A stretch of DNA of 39,781 bases, from contig CACRSC010000124.1 in the NCBI GenBank assembly GCA_902651635.1, positions 1 through 39,781 on the forward strand. The letters are read 5' to 3'. The position numbers and the translations under genes are program-made. This stretch comes from Mastigamoeba balamuthi. Its lineage: Eukaryota; Evosea; Mastigamoebida; Mastigamoebidae. Positions 1 to 10,449 of the stretch are shown here, one piece after another; positions within the stretch are counted from its first letter, which is position 1, and every line of letters begins with the position of its first letter. The notes beneath the pieces were generated by a model. It was not told where the DNA came from. It worked only from the letters and a program-made list of their open reading frames with translations, and made no database searches.

Positions 1-274
1 GACGGCTCTCTGGTGCAACTAACTGGTCCAGCTTGTTCCCCACGAGCATGAGCATCACCGATTCGTTCGAGCAGAACCTGACAATTAAGCAGCGCGTTGA
101 ACAACGGAGAGAATCGCCAGCAACTGGCACACACCTCTTGGTTTCCTGAAGCCAGTTCTCTGCATCGACGAACGTTCTGACATCCGTGATATCGTACACG
201 ATGACGACTGCATCTGCTCCTCTGTACAACGACATGGATACGGTGCCGAAGCGCTCCTGGTCTCTCGTGTCCCA
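1..274 (-). CDS. Rab-family small GTPase, internal exon (partial)
   Basis: Small Ras-superfamily GTPase of the Rab type, expected to control vesicle traffic. Read on the minus strand from 274, the frame gives WDTRDQERFGTVS, then LYRGADAVVIVYDITD, then LMLVGNKLDQ. These are the Rab G3 region, the RabF-type YRGA/VYDIT block and the G4 NKxD guanine-specificity motif. The exon starts after a good acceptor (CAG at 277-275), and a GTGAGT lies upstream at 352-347. The P-loop exon was not found, because that nearest donor does not join in frame. The gene runs off the window at position 1. The usual DTAGQE is DTRDQE here, so the catalytic-Gln neighbourhood is altered (A-G to R-D). Between WLQE and LMLV the frame is open but poorly Rab-like. 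It may be a divergent or decaying paralogue. The Rab call itself is secure. Confidence 0.8.
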
Positions 275-1755
275 CTGCACGCCAGCCCAAGAGTCAGAGC
301 GGGAAGCAGGCATCGAGCGCGAACAAGATTGACTCTGCAGCCATATACTCACAACAAAGTGTGAATGCTATCACTTTTTTATGACCGTGCTGCTCCAGCA
401 GGAAATGGCAGCACTGCATGCATAGAGGAAGGGGCAGAGGGGGGGGAAGAGCAGTAGCCATTCGTTGCAAAGGGTAAAGGAAGAAGAAGAAGTGAGTGTT
501 TGGTGTGAACTGAGAAATATCAGGCTAATTCAGAATTGTCTTAAGTAACTATTTATAATATGATTCATAATATGAATATTCACAGACAAAAAATGCAGGA
601 TGTAGAGTTTTAGAATGACATATGATATTGCTGATTCCATTAATCTTGCCTTTTTATAATTAATTCTGTCTTTGATAAATATGTAGTATAAGTATTTCAA
701 ACTGCTAAAATAGATTGATTAAGAAAAAAAGAAACAAGCCAACTTTGGGAACAAGAGAACTGTAAGAGAAAAGAAATATCTGAGAAGTGACCTTATGATA
801 TGAACACATGCAAGAGGCCTCCACTCACAGTGTACGTGATTCTGAAGAGTTGTTCTCTGTCTTACAGAGTAAAAATCTACTTATTACCAGGTTAACTTCT
901 TATGGTTACTACTAACTACATTTCAGAAGCTATTTTATGCTTAATAATACAGCTAACCATTATTCAATCATAGCCATTTCTTATTTCAGCTAATTTATAG
1001 TCTATTATCTATTGGCTGTTTGTGTTTTATAAAATTATATATATCAGGAAAAGGAACCACAGACACTGTAGAAGCTTGTAGCATATGAATGACTATTTGA
1101 CCATTTTTATATTTCCTCTGAAGTGAAGCAAATATACTATTAAGAGAGCTTTGCACATGGCAATGTCCAAAGAAGGGACCTGCATTTAGTTAGTTAAACA
1201 GAAAGAGATAACTAGCAATAAGTAAGTTAGAACTGAACCGCTAATCTACAGCTGAGAACCTGAAAAAACTGACATGCTTACGTTAGAAAAGCAGTACAAC
1301 CTCAAGGTCATCTTCAGCTATCTGGCAGTCAGGTCTACTAGCGAATGTCGGAAGGTAATTTTCTAAGGACTGCTCTGGCATAGCGGTAGAATGCAATCTT
1401 TTTACCAGGGGATCAGTGGATCAATTCCTGGCGAGTTGAAATGGGGGGTGTTTTAGGAAGTTACCCAAGGCGTAGTTCTCGATGATGATCATTTTGTTGA
1501 AGCCTGTAATGAATAACACTGATATCATATGACTAGTTGCATCAGAGAAAACCAAAAATTCATAATTCAATCAATTATGTTATCTGATTAAATGTTGTGC
1601 ATCAATTCTGTATTTTATCAGCTGTAAATTATTACTTGATATACTTCTTATGTAGTTTCTATATACTAACAAGGTTTTACATATTACCTTTTCTATCAGA
1701 TTTACAGATAAGTCTGAAGCACACTTAAGTAGAAATTGAAATAAGCCTCTGGTGA
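275..1755. other. AT-rich spacer
   Basis: No gene is supported here. The stretch is AT-rich from about 490 onward, with short homopolymers and no long open frame. The only structured signal is the tRNA-like box pair at 1376-1428, listed separately. No clear terminal repeat of the neighbouring Merlin copy was found. Confidence 0.5.
1376..1428 (+). other. tRNA-like A box / B box pair (possible SINE head)
   Basis: TGGCATAGCGG (1376-1386) matches the RNA polymerase III A-box consensus. GGATCAATTCC (1418-1428) matches the B box (GWTCRANNC). The spacing is normal for a tRNA promoter. The flanks do not fold into a convincing acceptor or T stem, so it is not a functional tRNA gene. It could be a tRNA-derived SINE head or a chance match. 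No A-rich tail or second copy was noticed. Confidence 0.3.
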
Positions 1756-3096
1756 TTACAATTTAATTAAAAAGCATGATGATTTTAAAAGAATATATAA
1801 ATCTGATAGTTTTTTAATAAATTCAGTACTAAAGAAATTATACTGTTGAACACTTGTTTCTAAGGGGTTTTTTTGCTTCTCAAACTGGAGGAAATCAGCT
1901 GGGATGTAGTACTGTGAGATCACAGTCAGAATCTGTGAGAAGGCAAGAGAGGAGTTTTCACCACTTGCATAGTACCAGTGCCAGACAAACTCACCCATCT
2001 GATGACAGAACTCATCTTCACTGGCTCTTCCTCTGTTGTACCCACGGAGAAGACACTTGAAGTGTGCCCAGGTCCCCTTGATCTTATTCGTGCACACTCC
2101 AGCCTCTGGGTTAACAAAGTCCCCCCCTTCAAGTGGTTGACCTTGTAGTGAGTGAAGCCAAGCTTGGACAGGAGGTTGTAAGATGCAAGGCTGTCAGTAT
2201 GAATTTCGGTTCCTGAAAGAACCTTTTGCTCAATAGCAGTACACAACTTGGCTGTCATTTGAGCACATACCTTTACAAAGAAGCAGTGCTTGGTGTCGGC
2301 CTCAATACCTCTGAGCACAAGCCACTGCATTTGTCCAGTCTGGTGCCTCTGATGGTACTTGTGGCAAGTAATGAATGTCTCATTGATGATGACGATCTTA
2401 CCCAGACCTCCATTGGAGTATTGTTGTTTGCATTGAACTTGCACAGGCACTCGTGAAGCACAAAGTACCAGGCAGTTGCAGTGTTCAGTGCAACTCCAAC
2501 CTTCCTTGTTGCAATCTTTTTTGACTTAATATGAAAATAAAAGTAAGAATAACTTACTTGGTTTGGGCTCTTTGTTGAGAACCAGTAGATAAGATCGAGG
2601 ATCTCCTTGATTGTGAGATGAGATCCATCGAAGATCATTCCAGTAAACACGAACTGTGTCTTGTCATGTGGACTGCTGCTCGTTCCATGGCAACAAAATT
2701 GCCACTTCTTGATGTCTCCAAGTGGCTTCTTCAGCTTTGCTGGAAAGACACACTTCGGACACACCACTGAGTCATGTACGAGATTGAACTTCAGCAGAAA
2801 CTGCCAGAGGGTCTCTGCAGAGACCCCCTCACCAGTGACCTGCTCGATGAGTCTCTTGAAGTTCATGTTGATAGTGATCGGAAAGAGCTCTGCAATGCAT
2901 GCTACCTCTCGTTTGGGATCATATACAGCTCTCTTTGCACTCTGACGAGCCTGCTGTAGAACCTGAGCAAACTTCGAGTAGGCAGGAACTCCTAATGAAA
3001 TTTATTAATCTTAAAATCCTGAATTATTAGGCATACCAATCAGTGGCAGATGTGAAGCTGCCCTAGATGCCTCCTCAGAAAAGTCACTATCACTTT
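1756..3096 (-). pseudogene. Merlin/IS1595 (ISXO2-like) DDE transposase, decayed and spliced
   Basis: Remnant of a cut-and-paste transposase of the Merlin superfamily, the eukaryotic relative of IS1016/IS1595. Family landmarks in order on the minus strand: an N-terminal part with a CPKC pair (about 2750); GGLGKIVIINETF, the first catalytic block, where the usual IDES is INET (D to N); WLVLRGIEADTK; LSGTEIHTDSLASYNLLSKLGFTHYKVNH, the second catalytic Asp region; and NPEAG..TNKIKGTWAHFKCLLR, the third block. Exon 3096-3037 joins 2991 across a 45-nt GT..AG intron in frame. A 33-nt in-frame GTAAGT-started stretch at 2557-2525 may be another intron. Frameshifts lie near 2410-2450 and in the C7 run at 2121-2127. 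The Asp-to-Asn change and the shifts argue that this copy is dead. The 5' start is not resolved. Confidence 0.8.
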
Positions 3097-3371
3097 CTAA
3101 AAAATGTAAGATTTAAAATAAACTCAGATAATAAATACCCTGATCAAGAGAACTCTTCTGTAGTAACTCCTCCTGGCAATTGCGCTTTCTCACTCACAAC
3201 TCTGTTATCAATTAATAGAGAAGAAAATATTAAATACATGATGCAGAGCAGAAGCCTTCTCTGACTCCAGATCTGCCTCCTGTGCCTCAATGCTGGGCTT
3301 AACCTCTCTTCTAGGGGAAAAAGGTCCGAACCCCTTGAGATCACCTCTCTCGACACATCAAGCAATATAGT

Positions 3372-3700
3372 GGTGTATAGCAGACCCTGCTGCAGCAGTG
3401 CATAGTGCAATGAATGAACTACACAGTATAGCGGAGGGTCCACTATGTGCTGCTACACATGATGCTGCTATGCACCGCTACACATGATGCTGCTATGTGC
3501 TGCTACAGTGCTTGATGGCACATAGCAGCATCATGCATAGCAGTGCGTAGTGGCATCATGTGTAGTGGCACGTAGCAGACCCTCCGCTATGCCACGTAGT
3601 TCATTCATCATACTATGCACTGCTGTGGCAGGGTCTGCTACGTATGAAGGAGCTACGTGCCACTACACATGAAGGTGCTATGTGTCACTACATATTTAGT
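3372..3700. repeat. Palindromic CTGCTA/GTAGTG repeat block with foldback arms
   Basis: Dense array of short units such as TGCTATGTGCTGCTAC and GTAGTGGCAC on both strands. About 80 bp at 3378-3458 reappear inverted at about 3565-3648. The shared landmark is an AGACCCTCCGCTATG-type core followed by GTAGTTCATTCAT. At the centre lies a perfect 18-bp inverted pair (3483-3500 and 3518-3535) around a 17-nt loop. The block can therefore fold into a long hairpin. Related copies are at 4674-4765 and 7100-7465. No coding capacity is evident. Foldback or MITE-like repeat is the best description. Confidence 0.8.
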
Positions 3701-3836
3701 GAGTCCATCCCTACCAATTGAATAAACAACAATTGTTAACTGCAATCAAAAGGGCAGGCAAGTCATGTTTTTGCTTTTAGGGAAGAGGAGCCCAGGGCAG
3801 CAGAAAACGTTCAAGTGAGAGGAGTAGGGAGAGAGA

Positions 3837-4586
3837 TCACTGAGGACCAGCAGGTGCCTGGAAAGAGGGTGAATGAGGACCAGCAGGTTCCTCAGAGACC
3901 TGGGAGGCACCTGTGCTCCCAATCATGTCGTGGAGGGCCTGAAGTACGGGGTCAGGGTGATGCATCCTCCTTGGCCTCTTGGCCTTTGGTGCTGCAGCCT
4001 CCGTGCCCTTGAAGCTGGCTCTTCCACGCCTATTGAGCTTATGTGTTAGTAAATGATGAAATAAAAGGAAACGCACTTCACGTTGCTGTGGTAGTTCTGC
4101 CAGACGCTCTAGATGTGCTCACACACCCCCTTTCTCACCAGGGGGTGTGCAGCAAACAGTGTCTGAAACTCCAGTGGCCAGACAGCCTGGATGATGTCAT
4201 CACAGTGCTCTCTTATGTCTGACCTGTCGGGAAAGTCAGATGAAATGTGGTAAGAGAGAACAAGAGAGAGGGGAAAGAGTTAATACCTCCACTCAGGGTG
4301 CTTCATGAACAGGGGGTGGTAGTTGACCTTGGTCCACTGCTCTATCTGTGAGACAATGGGCCTTGCCATTATCATGGACAGAGCAGCAGTGTAGGGCCCC
4401 CTGTCTGCAGGGAGGTTCTCCAGCTCCGGGACTGTAGAAATAGTAATAATACACACATTGTTAGAAATATGAAAAACAAAGGGTAGGAAACGAAACGTAC
4501 CAGGAATGCCGAGCATCAGCTTCTCCCTGAGCGTCAGCTCCCTGGACTGCATGCCTGCCTTAACAGCACGTGTGAGGGCATTCCTC
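3837..4586 (-). pseudogene. Unrecognised spliced gene remnant
   Basis: I do not recognise this protein. Four minus-strand exons can be chained with good GT..AG signals: 4586-4501 (RNALTRAVKAGMQSRELTLR), 4431-4287 (ENLPADRGPYTAALSMIMAR, then QWTKVNYHPLFMKHPEWR), 4223-4077 (REHCDDIIQAVWPLEFQTLF) and 4037-3837, which ends in a basic, Pro-rich tail. The introns are 69, 63 and 39 nt. An in-frame TAG lies in the third exon (CEHI*SVWQNYHS). The palindromic repeat at 4674 cuts off the 5' side. The low-repeat, protein-like composition and coherent splicing support past coding. It could be host-derived or the accessory gene of a transposon. Confidence 0.45.
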
Positions 4587-4673
4587 CTGCAAAAATAGTT
4601 TGAATTATAGCAGGAAGAACAAGGGAGAAAGGGAAGAGAGGTTTCATACCTCACAATGAGAGTTATCATGTGT

Positions 4674-4765
4674 AGTGGCACACAGCAGACCCTCCGCTAT
4701 GCTGCGTAGTTCATTCATCGTGCTACGCACTGCTGTGGCAGGGTCCACTACGTGCTGCTACATTG
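4674..4765 (+). repeat. Second copy of the palindromic CTGCTA/GTAGTG repeat
   Basis: Direct, slightly diverged copy of 3560-3650. It contains the same AGACCCTCCGCTATG core, GTAGTTCATTCAT and a CACTGCTGTGGCAGGGTC segment. It abuts the truncated 5' end of the spliced gene on one side and the gypsy remnant on the other, so it probably marks an insertion or recombination junction. Confidence 0.8.
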
Positions 4766-4789
4766 CTCGATGTGTAGATGCCTGCTCTT

Positions 4790-5740
4790 ACCTTGTCATG
4801 CCAGCCCCTGAGAATGCCAAGGGGCGCAAAGGCACCCTATGAGGGGGATCAACAGTGTAAAGCCAGACGAGAAGGTGAAGCTGTATGTGCTGTACTGCTT
4901 GACACTGGCAAGGTGTTTGAGGACCTCCTGACTGAGCCAGAGTTCATGAACCTTGACCACGTGAGCATGATGTGTGGCTGGAACGGTATGGGCTGTGCCA
5001 GGAGACGAATGTGGGACTCAGTGCATCCAAGTGTTTCTTTGGGGGAACGTACATGTGTTGTGTTGGTCGCGTTGTGGGACAGGAGGGACTTCAGACTGAT
5101 CCAGAGAGGTTGGAGCCACTGAGGACAATGCAGGCACCACGAGACAGAATGACTCTCAGGTCAGGTCGTTCTCGGGGTTATGCCAGTGGTTCTCGGTGTT
5201 TGTTCCAGCAATGGCAGATCAGGTGGCACCCCTGTGGGACCTTACAAAGGCCAAGTCGTTTTCCTGGAAGGAAGAGCGCGAGAGGGCATTCAGGAACGTC
5301 CGAGATGTGATACTGAACACACCAGTTCTGTACCAGCCAGTGCCTGGAGGATTGCTGATTGTGAGAACGGACTTCTCGGCAGTGGAAATCGCAGGAGTAC
5401 TGTTGATGCGGGACATGGTTAACATGGGTGTTAAGGCTAGTGGCGTTTTTCTCAAGGAAACTCATGAAGTGTAAGACCAAGTATCCAACCATCGAGGGAG
5501 AGGCGTTGGCAGTTGTCTGGACAACGTCACATGCGAGGCCATACATCTGCGGACCGATTCTGATCATCACGAACCATTCGAACCTCATGTTCATGCAGAC
5601 GAGTTCGAATGCACGGGTCCAGAGATGGGCAATCCAGCTGGGGGAGTTCGACTGTGCAGTGGAGTATGCACAGAGGAAAACGAACTTCCTGTCGGATTAC
5701 CTGACGAGGTCCAGGGCTCGTGACACGAGGAACGACCCCC
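4790..5740 (+). pseudogene. Ty3/gypsy-type pol remnant (RT C-terminus and RNase H)
   Basis: Fragment of a Ty3/gypsy LTR-retrotransposon polyprotein, spread over three frames. In order: CQPLRMPRGAKAP, the RT MPFGL..AP block; AVLLDTGKVFEDL, where the catalytic YLDD box should stand but reads LLDT; then GLCQETNVGLSASKCFFG..VGRVVGQEGLQTDPERLEPL, the RT thumb; FVPAMADQVAPLWDLTKAKSF.W.EERERAF; VLYQPVPGGLLIVRTDFS, the RNase H start; and VAFFSRKLMKCKTKYPTIEGEALAVVW, RWAIQLGEFDCAVEYAQRKTN, the RNase H core and tail. There are frameshifts near 4970, 5180 and 5430. No gag, protease or integrase was identified. The loss of the second catalytic Asp and the multiple shifts show a dead copy. Confidence 0.85.
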
Positions 5741-6310
5741 CCAGTCAAAATCAAGGTCGAGGAAGTGCGTGTAATCGACGTGACTTTACTGCAGGGAATC
5801 GTAGCTATGGAGGAGGCAGTCGAGCCAGTCGTGACAGTCAAAAACTACATGAAAAAGGCTAAGGGAAGGCAGGGGTACGAGGATGAAGGAAATGTTCCTG
5901 TGCTTTTCCCTGGGGCAACAAGCTGTGCAAGTACATCAAGGACAAGGGCCTGAGGATCAAGTTGAAGGACAAGACCAAGGCAGCATTGAGGGCAATTTCG
6001 TAATTCCTGGCCATACTGAGCCAGCCCTCAAGTGTTGGAGGGGGGAAGTGTAGTGCTGGCTGGCCTCAGATCAGCCAAACCGATACCACCAGCACATTCC
6101 ATGATCTCCGCACAGCATTCTAACCCCCATTCGAGACAGGATAAGGAACTCTGGCGCCAGAGGAAGGGCTTCCAGAGGCTTCTGCACTGTCTTGAGCAAT
6201 GGTCCCAGGTAGTCTCCGGACCCTGGATGCTCTATGGCCTCCCTGTACCTTGCCTCAATGCTGTTCTCTGCTTCCTGCAGCTCTGCCCTTCTCCTGGTAC
6301 TCTCTGAGTG
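5741..6310 (+). other. Sequence downstream of the gypsy remnant, unassigned
   Basis: A short open plus frame (5720-5953) with a hydrophilic Val/Glu/Lys-rich product follows the RNase H region and may be the degraded linker toward integrase, but no integrase motif is visible. From about 6048 there is a TGTAGTG...CTGGC stretch that could be taken for an LTR start. No second copy is present to support that reading. Confidence 0.3.
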
Positions 6311-6311
6311 T

Positions 6312-7057
6312 CTAGTGTGCTATCTGGGGTGCTTTTACACAGCTGTACTTGGGCTCTTCTGAGCACCCTTGCCCTGTGAGCTCCAGCTTCTTCTTCTGCA
6401 GTGCAATCCCATCTGTCCCTGTATCACTCTGCTCTGCCTCTGATGAGATGTCTGACATTGCCTCTTGGTCTGCTGTCCCTTCTGCACCAGGCTTCCCCAC
6501 AGACGTCCTCCTGTTTATATTCTCGGTTCTCTACTTCCTCTCCTCTTCTCCCCTGGTTAGTCTCCTTGTCCAGCAGGCCCCCCGTTGCTTCAGTCACTAT
6601 GGCAGCGAACTGTCTCAATTGGCTATGCTGCTTCACTCTCTCTTTGATGCTGTCTATTTCAATGCAAATTACGTTTGTTATTGATTGACTTCACCTATTG
6701 CTTTAATTTATGTACAAACCTGCACTTGAGGTGTCCACAATATTCTGGCATTTGTTCTCTGCTGCTTTGGCCTGGCTCCACGCAGCAGCCCAGTCTGCCA
6801 CCATCAGATAAGACCACCTTCCAGATGTTCCATTCCTTCTCAGGGCAATGGCGACCATCCATGTGGCCAGCCCTCTGCAGGTTACTCTGCATGAAGTAGT
6901 ACCTATTGCATGACCTGCGGTGATATGGTTTGGCCTCCCCGTCCTCTCTCTCCTGTACTTGGACTGTAGGTGTGTGTTTCACCTGGCCTTTTACTCCTAT
7001 TGCTGCTGCATCACCTGCTCTGCTGAACCCCTCCTGCATTGCTGTCTCAGTGCACAA
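6312..7057 (-). other. Possible coding remnant, Cys/His-bearing, unrecognised
   Basis: Three consecutive minus-strand open frames (7057-6695, 6636-6424, 6500-6312) encode plausible hydrophilic protein. The first holds RSCNRYYFMQSNLQRAGHMD, HCPEKEWNIW and LGCC..EQMPEYCGHLKC, with Cys and His spacing that could suit a zinc-binding unit. The second gives KQHSQLRQFAAIVTEATGG, and the third is Ser/Glu-rich. I cannot assign a family. It lies between the gypsy remnant and the repeat block, so transposon origin is likely. Coding is not proven. Confidence 0.3.
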
Positions 7058-7099
7058 ATGATATCAAGTGCAAATCAGACAGCTGGTAAAATCAGAAGA

Positions 7100-7465
7100 C
7101 TCATCTAAACAGGCTTCCACTACACTACTACACAACTGCTTCTGCTATGTGCCACTACACATACCTCTGTTGCACTGCATAGCAGACCTACCTCCACTAT
7201 GCACTGCTACACAAGCTCTGCTATGCCACATAGTGGATCCACTCTTCGCTATGTGCTGCTACGTGGGCTCTGCTACACTATGTAGTGAACCCACCTCCAC
7301 CACGTACAGCTACTCAGACTCTGCTACACTGCGTAGTGAACCCACTTCTGCTACACACTGCTATGCAGACTCCACTACATGCCACCACTGCAATTCACTT
7401 CCACTATACTATGTAGCAGAGCATGCATAGTGGTATGTAGCAGAACTGGATCTGCTATGGCACGT
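7100..7465. repeat. Third block of the palindromic CTGCTA/GTAG repeat family
   Basis: About 365 bp of imperfect 20-30-bp units built from TGCTATGTGCCACTACAC, ACTCTGCTACACTGCGTAGTG, CAGACTCCACTACATGCC and similar. It ends with the reverse-oriented form ATGCATAGTGGTATGTAGCAGA at about 7425. It is the same vocabulary as the 3.4-kb and 4.7-kb blocks, but more diverged and more purely tandem. It directly precedes the helicase fragment. Confidence 0.75.
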
Positions 7466-8201
7466 AAACGTGATCGATGTGAGGGCACTGCCATTCGACC
7501 AAGACGAGCTTCCAGTCATTAAGGATTTTTGTTCAGCTCAAGGATTCACTTCAGGTCATGATAAATCAAGCAGAATCCAAGGAGAGAACAGAGAAGGTGA
7601 TATCAAAGAGACAGAAAGCACATCGGGAATCGATCTGGCTACAGGAGGGGGATTCTCAGGTGTACTGGCTGAGAAGGCTTAGCCACTGGCTGGACCAGTC
7701 AGCCATGGAAAACCACGAGCTTTCTCAAGACAATATTCCCAAGTGTGCATCGCTGATGGATGTTTCACTGCATGCTGCAAGGTGAGCATCCCAGAGACTC
7801 TGCCAGAGGTCGTTCTAAGGAACGTGAAGGAGCAGGACAGGAAGCTTGATCGCATTGGCTCACTGCCCGTGGGTGTGTTTCCAGTGTTTCTGATGGAGAG
7901 CAGGGTTAAAGTGCACAGAGGAGACAACCAGGTCGTATACAGTCTCAGCCAGTTCCCATTGGTTCCATGCTTCATTGTCACTGGCCACAAAATGCAGGGG
8001 CTGTCAGTCAGCAAGCCCATTGTCTATTTGCCACAGGACCCAAAGCACAGAAGGAGCATGCCAGGGGCCTGGCTGTACGTTGTTCTGTCTTGGCTCAAGA
8101 CATTCAAGGCCTCCTTTCTTACCAGCAAGCTCACAAAGGAGGATGTGTCTCACTTTAAGCCTGATGCAAAGATCATTGCCGAAATAAATAGACTGCCCTA
8201 A
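7466..8201 (+). pseudogene. Pif1-like helicase, C-terminal fragment
   Basis: The frame at 7743-8201 gives LPVGVFPVFLMESRVKVHRG, then SLSQFPLVPCFIVTGHKMQGLSVSKPIVYLP and GAWLYVVLSWLKTFKASFLT. This matches the C-terminal RecA-like lobe of Pif1-family helicases (usual form: QFPL..A.TIHK.QG, then YVALSRV). The invariant TIHKSQG reads VTGHKMQG. The upstream frame at 7470-7682 (VRALPFDQDELPVIKDFCSA) may be the adjoining part in another frame. The Walker A and B motifs are absent, so only the last third is present. Such fragments occur in Helitrons and in other Pif1-bearing elements. Which one this came from cannot be told. Confidence 0.7.
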
Positions 8202-8419
8202 ATGGAGAAGATCATGCTGCTTCTGTGCAACAGGATCACTGGGAATTCAGGCGCAGATGCACTGCTCCCTCAGGGATGGATCCCCAGAGCAAGGAAAGTA
8301 GAAGAAATGAAGATGGATGCACAGAAAACCGGACATGATGCAGAGAGGGTCCATTCCAAAGCTGGTCCAGCATCTTAAGCACCAGCAGCTCCAGCCAATG
8401 AAAAGACATTGAGCTTGGC

Positions 8420-9753
8420 TAAGAGGCCAGAAGGTGATGCACCAGAATCAGAGAGGCCCTCCCGGAAGCCCAGGTATTCAAGAGCTCCTGCCCTATACGA
8501 TCTGTCACGTGGCCATCTGCCATACAACTCATAGCAAACATCTGCCATTTCACAAGACTGGCACCCCGTCCGGGTGAAAATGTTCCCCAAGTGCTTTGAA
8601 TGACTGAAAAATGGTGTTGCCCGAGTTCGCCTGACCAACCACAGTGTGCGTGGTAGCATACTGAGCACACACTGTGGTCATGTAACTCTGGGGGCCAATT
8701 AGTTTTGGATTAATGTGTGCACCCGGGAAAAGTTGTCACCTGGGCAGGACGGCAGTATTTCTCATTCTCCATGGGCATCTTGGGCAATGTGATGTGGTGC
8801 ACCTTCAGGACCTCTGAGACAGAGGTCTCAGAGAAGAGCATATCATCCACCTTCATGATGCGCTGGTAGAGGGCTCCAGGCTTCGAACTTTGAGCCAGGA
8901 GGCACTGGGCAGACCAGCCAGTACAGGCCCAGCACGAGTACCGGGCATGCCCACCACTTCTTCTTGCATGCTGCGTACACATGCCAGTACATGTCTGCAT
9001 GCAAGCCCTCCTGGGCAGTCTTGGCGGCCCAGTAGGCAATCACCAGAGCATTGTCAGTTCACTGCATGTGCGAGTAGGACATCATGACAACTGACATCAT
9101 ATGACTCATTTGCACAAAGGACAGTACACTGACTGTATGTGAGAGAAGGTGCTTGTCAGTCGTTGCCAGCTGCAGGCACAAAGAGCACAGCTCACAGAAC
9201 AGAGCGTACCCCAGTGGCCTCTTGCCCATCTTCTCAGCAGCCTGGCTTCCTGTGACAATCGTGTTGTGTTCCTGCACTGCAGTGCACAGTAGAATGCACT
9301 CAAGAACACCATACTCCTGGCAATGCCGTAGTCATTGAACATGTTGATGATGGCACCGCAGTGCCCACTCGCAGTTGAGTAACTTGGTGGGGGGTCCTTC
9401 GTCTTGCCATCCGTGTCCTGGTACAGCTCCTTGATGTATGTGCATAAGACCTTTGGTGTCACCTGACTGAATACGATTGGGGGCTGCATGGTCTCGATGT
9501 CGACTGCCTCTGGCAGCTCCCTCATGACATTCAGGTTCTTCATGGTGCTGGAGCTGCTACCCAGTGGCCTTATGTGCAGGAGTGAGTCGAGAAAGTCAGG
9601 CACCATGAGCTCTGGGTGGTGGTGCACAAGCCACAGAATGAAGTGCACCTGCTTGCCCCTGTAGGCCTTGTGTGAATTCAGGGGTACCACATCCTGCAGA
9701 CCTGTGCATACTCGAGCTCGCGAAGTGGCAGGTCCTCCAACATCACCTTGCAC
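8420..9753 (-). pseudogene. Tyrosine recombinase remnant (Crypton/YR-type element)
   Basis: Read on the minus strand. The first part resembles the N-terminal SAM-like core-binding region: PKVLCTYIKELYQDTDGKTK, then SYSTASGHCGAIINMFNDYG. The next frame gives EKMGKRPLGYALFCELCSLC, LSFVQMSHMMSVVMMSYSHM and TDNALVIAYWAAKTAQEG, then CPVLVLGLYWLVCPVPPGSK. This order (G-K-R-P-L, L.W.LM-like block, W-D-ALVI-K-T-EG, CPVLALG) is that of eukaryotic phage-integrase-like recombinases in Crypton and DIRS-like elements. The Trp before TDN is a TGA stop, and there is a shift near 9240. Downstream, at 8419-8670, CGWSGEL resembles the late GWS motif weakly. The catalytic R-H-R-Y set cannot be completed, so the copy is inactive. 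Confidence 0.6.
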
Positions 9754-9879
9754 TGCTGCTCTCCCCTGTGCTGTCTGGCATCACAAATCACAAGATGAGA
9801 TGCACAACGTGAATGGCTGAGCAATTCTTCTTCTTCTTTCTTCCCTTTCCCTTTATTTTTTCCAAAACACTTCATGATG

Positions 9880-10445
9880 TTGAAAGGTGCATTGCTTTAT
9901 TTCTTTATACATTTATGAAATCATATTTTGCACAATTGTATATTATCACTAGCAAAAATTGTTAACTTAACACTTGTGATTCTAAGTTTGCCATAAATTC
10001 GCAAAAATTAGTATAATTTTCATTTTTATGATATTATGGTTTTTTTTGTTTCATAGTGTTCATATCAGAAGTGACCGTGCAATTGGCAATGGTGAGTAGC
10101 CATCTCAGTCTTCATCAAACGTCATGTTCTCATGCTTCAGCACTAAGCACGTGGCAGCCTCCTGACTCGGGTGCACATTTGCAGTTACTGTCATGAAACA
10201 GATGCACCTGATTCTCAACTATAGATATGGAATTCGGACAAATCAGCCCCCACTGACGTGGAAGCCCTCTTTAGAGGTACACTGATTGGCAGACTACACT
10301 CCTTGGAATATGAAGATCAAGATAAAACGAACACAAAAAGGGATGGCAAGACCAGGAATTCGCATCGTGTTATGCTGCCTTTTTTATTGGATGATGTAAG
10401 ATTGTTTGCACAATGATGCATGTACAGGATATTTGCAGAATCACT
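9880..10445. other. AT-rich spacer without a supported gene
   Basis: AT-rich stretch with T runs and no long open frame. A short interrupted plus-strand frame near 10,180-10,380 shows no recognisable family. I see no repeat or RNA signal. Confidence 0.4.
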
Positions 10446-10449
10446 TTTC

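Noticed and set aside
1376-1428. Functional tRNA gene
   Set aside because: A and B boxes are present, but the T stem and acceptor stem do not pair.
6048-6120. LTR start of the gypsy element (TGTAGTG)
   Set aside because: No second copy and no primer-binding or polypurine site identified.
3372-7465. CRISPR-like array
   Set aside because: Units are palindromic and vary in length and spacing, with no unique spacers; the window is eukaryotic.
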